Under the pieces are notes generated by a model. That model was not told the DNA's origin and did no database searches. It worked only from the letters and a program-made list of their open reading frames with translations. A DNA stretch of 12,505 bases from Polyrhizophydium stewartii (taxonomy: Eukaryota; Chytridiomycota; Chytridiomycetes; Rhizophydiales), in NCBI GenBank assembly GCA_027604665.1, contig JADGIZ010000512.1:1-12505 (forward strand), in the 5' to 3' direction. Shown here one piece after another: positions 1-7,516 of the stretch (positions are counted from its first letter, which is position 1; each line of letters starts with the position of its first letter). A program made the translations under genes and the position numbers.

Positions 1-1
1 G

Positions 2-3000
2 CACGGTGTCGCCGACACCGCCTGGCACTCGCTCGACATGGCCCAGGGCCTGATCCAGACCATGCAGCACGCCGACTTCCGCACAGACTACCCCGCCGCC
101 CACTCCGCCGCAGACGCCGGCGGCGACTTTGCCTTTGCCCGCTTCGCAGACTTTGCCATCGCAGAGGTCGGTCCGCCCGCCCGCCCGCCTGTCTCCCGCG
201 GCCGCGCCCCCGGCTCCCTGGGGTCGCGCCCCCCGGCGCATGGACGCCCGCCGCTAATGCCGTGCCACTCGCCTGCACGTGCCCGCCCACGCGGTGCACC
301 ACGCTCCTCCCTCCGTGCCGCCGCCGCCGCCCGATAACAGCCCACCTGGGACGTGCCAACCGCCGACCTTATCGCCATCTACGCCTCGCTCAACTACTCT
401 GTCTCCGCGCCGCAGCTGCGCGCTTGCATGGCCGAGGGCTACGCCGCAGTCCAGGCAAACAGAATCGCCGGCAGGCTTCTGTTCCCCGCATGGGCCGCCC
501 AGTCCCCCTTCCTGGCCGAGCGCTACTTTGACTACTTCCGCGGCGGCGTCGACGACATGGCCCTCTGGACCGCGGACTGCTGGACCCGCGTCGTCACATG
601 GCTCGACCGTGGCTACTGGGCCTGGAACGACACCTGCGTCAACATGGGCGCGAGCTGGCGCCCAGGCCCTCCGCCGGGCCCGGGCGACGGCCCTGATGAT
701 CAGTATGGCGCACCAGGAAACGACGACGACAGCCCATTCCCAGATATCCGCAAGCCGCGCATCCCCGTGCCCCTGCCGCCTTCGGACGCCCCGCCACTGC
801 CCGTCCCATCAAGCTCGCACAACAGGCCCGCCAGCTTCGCAAATCCAGACTTTTTGGACTTGAACTCGGTCCGCTCCTGCCTGCGAGTCGCCATCTCGGA
901 CGACCTTGCTTCCTCAGACCATTCGGGCGACTTGATCCAGTCGCCCCTCGTTGCAGCCCTCACTGCCGGCCCCGCACTGCTTGCTGCTCCTTGGGCCGCG
1001 CGCATCCTCCTCCGATGTGCCCCGGGTCTGAGCGGCGACCTGCAAATCGAAACCCGGTTCTCAACACCGCCTGCGCCGCGGACCGTCAATGCCTTGGCCG
1101 CTCTCGCCGCGTCCACAAACGAGCCTGGCTTGCCGCCCGCTGATCCGCAGCAGCCAGAAGTCCCCGGCCCACAACATCCTGACAATCCCAGCAGACCTGC
1201 ACGCCCAAAAGATCGTGGCGAGCCCTCGTCCTGGCCGCGCTGGGTGCTGCGCCTTGAGAACGTCATCACTCTTGTGTCCAGGCTCTCCCGGGCCGCATCC
1301 GGGCAGATCTCCACCGTCTTCCAGCGCTGGTTTGGCGATGGCTGCACCAAGGTGGTCTCTGGCGGCAAGGGCGTCCTCGCTTTGATCGAGACCGCCGCCG
1401 ACTACGCTGCCCTCGGCGCCGCTCTTGCCGTCGGCGACTTTGACGGCGACGGCTTGCCCGACCTTGTTGTTGGCGCGCCGCGCCACACCTCGCCCGGTGT
1501 CCCGCACGCAGGCCGTGCTTACATCTTCTACGGCCGCGATGGGCTGCCCAGGAGCGGCCTTGCCGAGTCAACGGCCAGCGCGGTTGTTGAGCTGCCCGCC
1601 TCGGACCCACGGACCCGCGGTGCTCGCCTCGCAACCTCGCTCGCTGTCGTCGATCTCAATCGCGATGGCATCGACGACCTTGCCCTCGCGGCGCCGGCTT
1701 TTGGCTCCCACGCCAACAACTGGACCGCCGCATACGATGGTCGTGTGATTGTGCTCTTTGGCTCCAAGACAAAAGGAATCGACACCAACACATCCAACGC
1801 GGGTCTTGTCATTGACGGAGTCGTCGTCCGCGGCGCACCGCCGTCGCGCAACCCGGGCAAGCGTGCCCGCAAGGGCGACTCGGACCAGTTTCTCATGCTT
1901 GGCGAGGCTCTCTCCGGCCTGGATGTCGACGCAGACGGCTTTGTCGATCTGGTCATTGGCTCACCGTCCGCCTCGGCCGTGCGCGGCACGCACCAGGTGC
2001 GCCGCCTGTTGCTTGAACCTGTGGCCCGCGTTTCGCACCTCGCTGACGCTCTCTCGTGCGATTTCCAGCGCGGCCTCCTCCAGGCGTTCCTCGCAGCCTC
2101 GAACCACTCGGGACCGCTGCCGCACACGGCCGCCGACTGGACCATCGCGGGCAGCCAGGACTTTTCGTGGTTTGGCGCATCTGCTGCGCTGGTTCCACTC
2201 CCGCCGCAGGCTGTGCTGCCGGGCACCTCGTCGTCTCTGCTCGTCGTGGGCTCGCCCGGATACCGGCACAATGCAACCATCGCGCGCTCCAACGGCCGCA
2301 TTTCGGGCTTCCGGATCCCTCTGCGGCCGTCGACACCGTCCAACGCCGAGATCTCCCCGCGGCCGTCGCTAGTCTTCACTCTTGAGTCCCGGGTGGACCT
2401 TGCGAACTTTGGCGCGGGACTCGTTGCTCGCGGCGATGGTTTGCTTTACGTCGCTGCGCCCGCCGAGGTGCGTTTGCGCCATCTGGACCCATTGGCATAG
2501 TCTAACATTGACTTCACTCGCGCAGGCGTCTTCCCGCGCGACGCCTCGGTTCATGAACCTTCCGGGCATTCTCATCCCGGGCGACATGATGGGGTACCAA
2601 GCCGGAGTCGTGCGGCTCATCAACATCACAGATCTCGAGGGCACCAATGTCCTTGTCGACGGCAGCGACAGTGTTCCACCCGGCGTGCCGCTCAACATCA
2701 CGGTCCAGGCGGCCGCAGCCATCCATGGATCGGGCAGCCTCGGTCACCTTGGCGCAGAAATGCATGCCGTGAGGGCTGGTAGGAGCGACATGCTCGTTAT
2801 GAGCGAGTATATGGTCGAAGCTGGTGCGTTTTATGCCCATGCTTGGCATTAGCACCGCCACTTCCGCTGACAGTCATACCCGATCCTCACACGTTATCCC
2901 GCGCAGAATCAGGACGAGTGGTGGCGCACGTCCTCACCGACCCACGCAGCCTGTCTGAGCTCTCCACAACACACCTGGCTGCCAAGGCCGGCTCACAAAA

Positions 3001-3181
3001 GTGCTGGACGGGCGGCCGCGCGCGCATGCAGTTTGGCCGACGCATGGTTGCCGTGCCGGGCGTGGGGCTGGCTGTCTCGGGTGTCCATGCCGATCCGGGG
3101 TCGCAGACGGTCCCGGCGGGCATGCACGACTTGGGCATCAGCCGCGGCGAGGTGTTTATCGTCGAGATGCCTGGCGTGTAG
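2..3181 (+). CDS. GPLD1: GPI-specific phospholipase D, 5'-partial, four exons
   Basis: This gene encodes a secreted-type phospholipase that cleaves the inositol-phosphate bond of GPI anchors. Exons are 2..166, 341..2467, 2526..2823 and 2907..3181 (stop TAG); all junctions keep the frame and give 954 visible residues. Residues 1-42 hold the end of the zinc-dependent catalytic region: HGVADTAWH (His1, Asp5, His9) and HSAADAGGD (His34, Asp38, Asp42). Residues about 56-150 continue this domain, including SPFLAERYFDYFRGGVDDMA, which closely follows the animal enzyme. A Pro-rich linker of about 250 residues (155-405) follows. The beta-propeller has Ca-binding FG-GAP loops at Asp421 (DFDGDGLPD), Asp493 (DLNRDGIDD) and Asp583 (DVDADGFVD), then a family-specific DFSWFGAS at 662. 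The signal peptide and first part of the catalytic domain lie outside the window. Family membership is clear; enzyme activity is inferred. Confidence 0.9.
167..340 (+). other. Intron 1 of the GPI-phospholipase D gene
   Basis: GT at 167 (GAG|GTCGGT) and AG at 339-340 (ATAACAG). The frame has a TAA at 335, so the intron must be removed. Splicing in phase 0 joins FAIAE to PTWDVPTADL, which matches the family order. It is 174 bases long, longer than the other introns of this gene. GCTAAT near 254 could be a branch site. Confidence 0.8.
2468..2525 (+). other. Intron 2 of the GPI-phospholipase D gene
   Basis: A 58-base intron, donor GAG|GTGCGT, acceptor CGCGCAG, branch-like CTAAC at about 2502. 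It removes an in-frame TAG near 2498 and joins two phase-0 exons. Confidence 0.85.
2824..2906 (+). other. Intron 3 of the GPI-phospholipase D gene
   Basis: An 83-base phase-1 intron, donor G|GTGCGT, acceptor GCGCAG, branch-like GCTGAC near 2866. Splicing moves from the reading frame that stops at 2852 to the one that ends at the TAG at 3179-3181. Confidence 0.8.
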
Positions 3182-3248
3182 CTGATGGGTGTTTGAATCC
3201 ATCGGCGCCTTCCGTTTTGTCTATTGATCCTTATCGGGGTCTTATCGC

Positions 3249-3294
3249 ACCCATCCATCGCATCCATCCATCGCATCTATCCATCACATGCATC
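3249..3294. repeat. CATC-type tandem repeat between converging genes
   Basis: An imperfect array of CATCCATCG and CATC units, relatively AT-rich for this window. It lies in the 194-base gap between the stop of the GPI-phospholipase D gene and the stop of the converging membrane-protein gene, so it may be part of one or both 3' UTRs. No known element is recognised. Confidence 0.7.
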
Positions 3295-3375
3295 TTCAAA
3301 TCCATCGAATGGCGGCTTTCAGTGCATATTTGGCCTCGAGTGCTGCGCATAGACAAAGGCAAGTGGGTGGGTGGT

Positions 3376-5184
3376 TTATGTATTTGCATCGCTTTCCGGG
3401 TCCTCGGACGACGGCTCGTCGTCGCCGAACCCAGGCGGGAGCACTGTGAGCGGTGAAGCCGGTACAGACGTGTGTGGGGGGGATCCAAGCGGCGATTGTG
3501 GCGGCAACTGCTGCAGCTGATGCTGTTGCTGCGACTGTTGCAAAGAGGACGGCTGGCGCAACGACGTCGAGAGGCGGATCCGCGGGTGTCGCGAGGAGCG
3601 AGAGTTGCGCGTTGATGCTGGTGCTGTGTTGCCGCCTGCTGGAGTCATGGCGGCTTGCGATGCCCATGCGGAAAAGGATGCGGATGCTGATGATGAGAGT
3701 GATGGTACAATCAGCGATGTTGGATGTCGTCTTTGTGACGCCGATAATGCACCCAACGTCCCTGCGCTTGCAGCAGCTGTGGAAGCGGCGGCAGAGGCAG
3801 CGGCAGAAGCAGCGGCAGTGGCCGAGGCTTGGTGTGCTGTTGCGGCCGTCGGCGGCGATGCAGGTGTACCCGTCGACGCCGCAGAGGATAAGGATGTCGA
3901 GGTTGCCGATGCCCGCAGGCCTTGGCCCAGCTCGCGCCGCTCAGGTCCCATCGCCAGCAGGCTGCTCCGCCGCGATGTGCTGAACCGCATGTTGTTGCTG
4001 CTCGCGCTGCTGTTGACGCTGCTGAGCTGCGATACCCTCTGGGCCGGCGGCGGGGAACCTGTTGGCGTCGCTGAGGAGGCTTGGGATGCGGCGGGGATTG
4101 GTCGCGGCGGCTGCTCGTCGTTGGGCGATGAGGGGATATCGTGGACCACAAAGCCAGACGCCTCGGACAGCATTGATCTGACAGCAAGCAAATGATGCCC
4201 CGACTTCCGGGACGCACTTGTCTCGGGTTGACCTTGCTGCTGCTGATGCTGCTGCTGTTGCTGGGTCCGCATCGCAAGCTGGTTCAGGTTTGTGTTTGAA
4301 TGGAAAGCGAGCGAGGCTCTGCGCCGATTGCGAGCATCAAGCATGACACCGCCCGACTTGGCCAAGTGCTCCTGCGCAGAAGCTTGGCTCCAGAGGTCTC
4401 CTTTTGCGGCCGCGCTGTCGCCGCCAGCGTTCTCGTCCGTCACGGCCTCTCTCACGGCCTCGGAGATCACCTCCGAGAACACACACCGAAACGCAAAAGC
4501 GATGCCGTAGTACGCCCACAGCGGATCAATGCCCGTCGCAATGACGACGAGCATGGCGACTTCGAGCCCCACGCACGCCGCCATGGCCGCCCCGGCGCGG
4601 ACAAAGGCGTCGAGTCGGATCCCCTCGATATGGATGGCATGAGCGCGCCGCCGCAGCCGATGCAGCCGCACGATGAACACAGCGTCGAGGGACGTGACGA
4701 GCACGCCCGTGGCGACGTACGCGGATCCCATGGCGCGGTACAGCGGAAGCGGCTGGCCGGTCTCTGGATCTGTTGGGGGCGCGGGCACGAGCGTGGCGAG
4801 GACGGCCGCCAGCGCGCCGACATGCGCGACCTGCACGGCCCACGTAGCGATCCGCAGCCCGCGCTCCGCACCGCGCCAGACGGCCTGCAGCCGGCGGAGC
4901 GTGAACCACAGCAGCACGATGCGCGCGGCAAAGTCCAGCACCCACGAGGCCGCCGTCAGCACCACGTCGCCCAGGACCGTGCCGACGAGCGGGTAGGCTG
5001 CGATGGTGGCCACGTACGTCGCGAGCCAGAGCGCGCTCGCGACAAACGGCGGCTGCTGCAGCGCCTTGAGGATGCTCGGCTGGCGCGAGGATGCGAGGAT
5101 CAGCGCGCTCGCTACAATTGAGACAAGCGTTACGAGCAGGCTTGCGAGGTTTGTCATCGCATCGCAGTCTTCGATCGCGGTCAT
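3376..5184 (-). CDS. Predicted seven-helix membrane protein with long low-complexity tail
   Basis: An intronless 602-residue protein; I do not recognise the family. Seven hydrophobic segments lie at about residues 12-32, 46-66, 70-95, 112-134, 151-173, 196-218 and 222-240, with short loops. From about 245 the rest is a probably cytoplasmic tail: a Gln/His tract at 308-317, a Ser/Ala tract at 452-475, and Pro/Ser-rich parts. It holds basophilic kinase-like sites RRAS (288-291) and RRSS (405-408) and ends in an acidic SSEDPESD run. The start ATG at 5184 is the first in frame after an upstream TGA near 5266-5268. A seven-helix core with a phosphorylatable tail is receptor-like (GPCR-like), but no GPCR family motif is visible, so this is only a topology argument. 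It could equally be a transporter-like or scaffold protein. It converges with the phospholipase gene and diverges from the DDIAS-like gene. Confidence 0.75.
   Translation of the reverse strand: MTAIEDCDAMTNLASLLVTLVSIVASALILASSRQPSILKALQQPPFVASALWLATYVATIAAYPLVGTVLGDVVLTAASWVLDFAARIVLLWFTLRRLQAVWRGAERGLRIATWAVQVAHVGALAAVLATLVPAPPTDPETGQPLPLYRAMGSAYVATGVLVTSLDAVFIVRLHRLRRRAHAIHIEGIRLDAFVRAGAAMAACVGLEVAMLVVIATGIDPLWAYYGIAFAFRCVFSEVISEAVREAVTDENAGGDSAAAKGDLWSQASAQEHLAKSGGVMLDARNRRRASLAFHSNTNLNQLAMRTQQQQQHQQQQGQPETSASRKSGHHLLAVRSMLSEASGFVVHDIPSSPNDEQPPRPIPAASQASSATPTGSPPPAQRVSQLSSVNSSASSNNMRFSTSRRSSLLAMGPERRELGQGLRASATSTSLSSAASTGTPASPPTAATAHQASATAAASAAASAAASTAAASAGTLGALSASQRRHPTSLIVPSLSSSASASFSAWASQAAMTPAGGNTAPASTRNSRSSRHPRIRLSTSLRQPSSLQQSQQQHQLQQLPPQSPLGSPPHTSVPASPLTVLPPGFGDDEPSSEDPESDANT
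3769..3826 (-). repeat. Imperfect GCA/GCG codon repeat (Ala/Ser tract)
   Basis: A run of imperfect GCGGCAGAG-like units inside the tail of the seven-helix protein gene. On the coding strand it gives alternating Ala runs and Ser at about residues 452-475. Confidence 0.75.
4234..4264 (-). repeat. CTG-type codon repeat (Gln tract)
   Basis: CTG/TTG units on the plus strand read as CAG/CAA on the coding strand and encode a Gln-rich tract broken by one His, just after the membrane core of the seven-helix protein. Confidence 0.8.
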
Positions 5185-5590
5185 GGCTGCGTCGTCGCAG
5201 TCGTGGTTGTCGTGGTTGTCGTCGCTGTCGTCGTCGTCGTCGTCGAAACTTTCGCGCCGCGCGTCTCAATCGGTATTGCGCGGACAGTCGAGTCTGGAGA
5301 CCTGATGGTATCCTTGTTCGCTAGTGCGCGCACGGTCGGAGAAGTCTGATGATTGCCTCGCATAGATCTTGGAGCCCGCGCAGCCTGTCCAGCAGCAATC
5401 CGGTCTCGGCCAGCTCGCGCGAGAGGATCTGGCTTCGCAGACCGGTGTTGCAAAAAAGTTCGGAGATTAAACAGTTGCAAAGTCGGGTAAAGCGGCCGGA
5501 TGCCGAAGTTGGGCGGGCGGTGCGGGCCGTGAGGATTCTTCCACCTGCGGCCGTCAACACGGGGGAAGCGATCTTGAATTTGTCGAGAAC
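5185..5590. promoter_or_regulatory. Divergent intergenic region, 406 bases
   Basis: This region separates the start codons of the seven-helix protein gene (minus) and the DDIAS-like gene (plus), so it must hold both promoters and 5' UTRs. It contains a GTC-rich repeat at 5191-5245. I see no clear TATA box or named factor site. A leucine-rich reading frame on the minus strand ends at 5321 and is reported as a finding, since its coding status is uncertain. Confidence 0.55.
5191..5245. repeat. GTC/GTT-rich repeat upstream of the seven-helix gene
   Basis: GTC and GTT units with a clean GTC run at about 5227-5244. It lies just upstream of the ATG at 5184, in the presumed 5' UTR. Read in the frame of that gene it would give an Asp/His/Asn-rich stretch, but there is no ATG before the upstream TGA. 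Confidence 0.7.
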
Positions 5591-7270
5591 ATGGCGTCGC
5601 TGAGGATCCACGCCTTTGTGCTTCGGGTGTGCGGCATGCCGGCCGGCGCTTCCGGCACCACCGACGACGTCGGGAGCACGCCCGAGAGCACGCCCGATGC
5701 GCCCGGCCCGCGCGACTGGACGCCGCTGCGCGGCCTGTTCTATCCGTCGTGCGGCGTTTGCCGGGCCAAGCTGTCGCTCGACGTGCAGGCGGCTGCGTGT
5801 CCGGACACCGACGCGCAAGGCCCGCACCGAAGCGGCGCTGGCGGCGACACGGGCGGCGGGAAAGATGCGGCCGGTGATGCGTCTGCCGGCCGTAGGCGGT
5901 GGCAGGCTGTTTGGACATGCTCCAAGTGCCGCGCCATGACCCATGCGCGGACGTCGGCCGTCTCGCAGCGGTACAGGCTCGAGATGCTCGCGGCCGTCAC
6001 GCCCGCGGTGCATGGGTCGCGGGCGAGCGGGCCGGGCAAGCCGCCCGCGGCCGCGCGAGCAGCATCCGAGACGGCCGCCGGCATGCGCGTGGTCAAGCTT
6101 GTGGTCTTTGGCAGCACCGTCGATGTGCTGGTCGGCATGTCCGCAACGGAGCTCAACGCGGCGATCCACACGTCGCCGATGCGCAGCGGCCGCCTGCCGA
6201 CGCCGCGCGAGCGCGAGGCGCGCCTGGCCGCCGTCATGCACGGCCTCGAGTCTGTGCTGTCCGCAGTGCCGCTCGGGGTCCGCGTGCCGCTGGCTGACTG
6301 GCGCGCAGCCTCAAGCAAGCCCATGCCGCGCGGCAGGGTTGCCGAGCTTGTCGCGTTGGATATGTGGCCGCTGTTCGGCCCAGCGGCTGCCGTGCGCGAC
6401 GGTATTCCCTGGCTTTGGCCCGGGAGCGGAAGCAAGAGCGCCAAGAGCGAGGCTGCCACCGCCGTCACCCGCAACAGCAGCAGCAGCAAAGACGTTGAAC
6501 AGGAAGAGTGGGATCTCGATCCGCGGCTCGTCGACGCACTCGACTCGCTGGAGCTCACACAGACACAAAAGACCCAAAAGACACAGGCATTGCCCCCGAA
6601 AGCGGTTTTGTTCAACCTTGCACCGCGGGTGGCGGCACTGTTTGATGACGCTGCCAAGACGGCCGCAGCAACGGTCAGCTCTCGCGATATTTTGGACCAG
6701 ATCGCCATCATCGACGACGAGGATGCCGATGGCGGCAGCGGCAGTGACGAAGACACCGACGCAGCCGTGCCGAGCACATCAAGGACAGACAAGAAACCCG
6801 CCACACAAGTCAAAGACGACGACGACGACGACAGCCAAGACGAAGATGCCGGCTTCCGCGGCGTCCTCACGCTCGCCGACTTGGATGCGGCGCTGACGCA
6901 GCGGCACCAGCAGCGGCTGGCACTCACGCAGACGCAGCTCAAGACGCAACAGCCTCAACAAAGCCACGGAGAGCTCGATATTGTGCGCGAGCTTCTCGCC
7001 GGCCTGACTGTCGACGACTTTGGCGACTTTGAGTCGTCGGACGACGATGCTGACAACGCAGGCGCAGATGATGCCGGCGCTGATGGCCACGCCAGGAGCA
7101 GCGAGCAAGTCCAAGATGCAAATCCGACGGCTGCCGATGCCCACAAGGTCCGCGCAAAGGACCCCGAGGCCGCCAAGTCCGACGAGTGGTTCAACAGCCT
7201 GGATGATCTCGCTGTCGTGCTCGAGGAGCTTGGGCTCGAGATGCCATCATACCACCCTCTGGCCCGCTGA
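5591..7270 (+). CDS. DDIAS: DDIAS/noxin-like protein: zinc-ribbon OB fold plus acidic tail
   Basis: An intronless 559-residue protein. Residues about 45-240 read like the single-stranded-DNA-binding OB fold of the RPA1 C-terminus, in the version found at the N-terminus of vertebrate DDIAS (noxin). The order is FYPSCGVC (Cys54, Cys57), a Gly-rich insertion, WTCSKC (Cys110, Cys113), the strand RYRLEMLAAV, then VVKLVVFGSTVDVLVGMSA and a helix. In DDIAS this domain lies at the start of the protein and contains the same YPSC, YR.L and VFGS.LD...G..A pattern. The four cysteines would bind one zinc. The remaining 300 or so residues are acidic and low in complexity: a QTQKTQKTQ repeat near 315, Asp runs near 375 and 410, and a more hydrophobic end (WFNSLDDLAVVLEELGLEMP). 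The ATG at 5591 has a good context (AACATGG) and places the domain close to the start. Vertebrate DDIAS promotes survival after DNA damage; a DNA repair or replication role here is inference. Another RPA-like OB protein is the main alternative. Confidence 0.7.
   Translation: MASLRIHAFVLRVCGMPAGASGTTDDVGSTPESTPDAPGPRDWTPLRGLFYPSCGVCRAKLSLDVQAAACPDTDAQGPHRSGAGGDTGGGKDAAGDASAGRRRWQAVWTCSKCRAMTHARTSAVSQRYRLEMLAAVTPAVHGSRASGPGKPPAAARAASETAAGMRVVKLVVFGSTVDVLVGMSATELNAAIHTSPMRSGRLPTPREREARLAAVMHGLESVLSAVPLGVRVPLADWRAASSKPMPRGRVAELVALDMWPLFGPAAAVRDGIPWLWPGSGSKSAKSEAATAVTRNSSSSKDVEQEEWDLDPRLVDALDSLELTQTQKTQKTQALPPKAVLFNLAPRVAALFDDAAKTAAATVSSRDILDQIAIIDDEDADGGSGSDEDTDAAVPSTSRTDKKPATQVKDDDDDDSQDEDAGFRGVLTLADLDAALTQRHQQRLALTQTQLKTQQPQQSHGELDIVRELLAGLTVDDFGDFESSDDDADNAGADDAGADGHARSSEQVQDANPTAADAHKVRAKDPEAAKSDEWFNSLDDLAVVLEELGLEMPSYHPLAR
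6816..6831 (+). repeat. GAC codon run (Asp tract)
   Basis: A short perfect GAC run in the acidic tail of the DDIAS-like gene that encodes a run of six Asp, followed by SQDED. Confidence 0.7.
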
Positions 7271-7516
7271 ATCGCGCACCCCGTGCGCTTCGAGAGAACC
7301 AGCGCCTTCACAAGGCATTTCGATGCATGTGCTGCTTTGTCATTCAAGAGAGATGCGGCGACGGTTCGGCCATGGCACGACGCCCTGCCCAGCGTCATGG
7401 TTGCGGGTTCCTTCCCAGCACATGGTCGCGGGACGGGCAGACAGAGCACAACTCGCGCTCCCCGACCAGCCCCGCGCTGAAAGCGCCGGCGCGGCCACCG
7501 CGACGCGCCGCACCGC
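7271..7516. other. Gap between converging genes, no feature seen
   Basis: A 246-base gap between the stops of the DDIAS-like gene and the converging mitochondrial-protein gene. I see no convincing reading frame, RNA gene or clear polyadenylation signal in it. Confidence 0.5.

Noticed and set aside
1528..2379. 283-codon open frame opposite the GPI-phospholipase D exon 2
   Set aside because: Composition is Arg/Ser/Thr-rich without motifs; the plus strand holds FG-GAP repeats in the same place.
3605..4195. 196-codon plus-strand frame with an Ala/Glu repeat opposite the seven-helix gene tail
   Set aside because: It is the antisense reading of the Ala/Ser repeat; it lacks motifs, and the minus frame is continuous with a seven-helix core.
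5349..5603. 84-codon plus-strand frame that overlaps the DDIAS-like start
   Set aside because: Looks like non-coding leader; Ser/Arg-rich with no motif. At most an upstream frame in the 5' UTR.
5740..6942. 400-codon open frame on the minus strand, opposite the DDIAS-like gene
   Set aside because: It is a Ser/Ala/Arg-rich shadow of a GC-rich gene with acidic and repeat-rich codons; it has no recognisable motif, while the plus strand has a clear OB-fold pattern.
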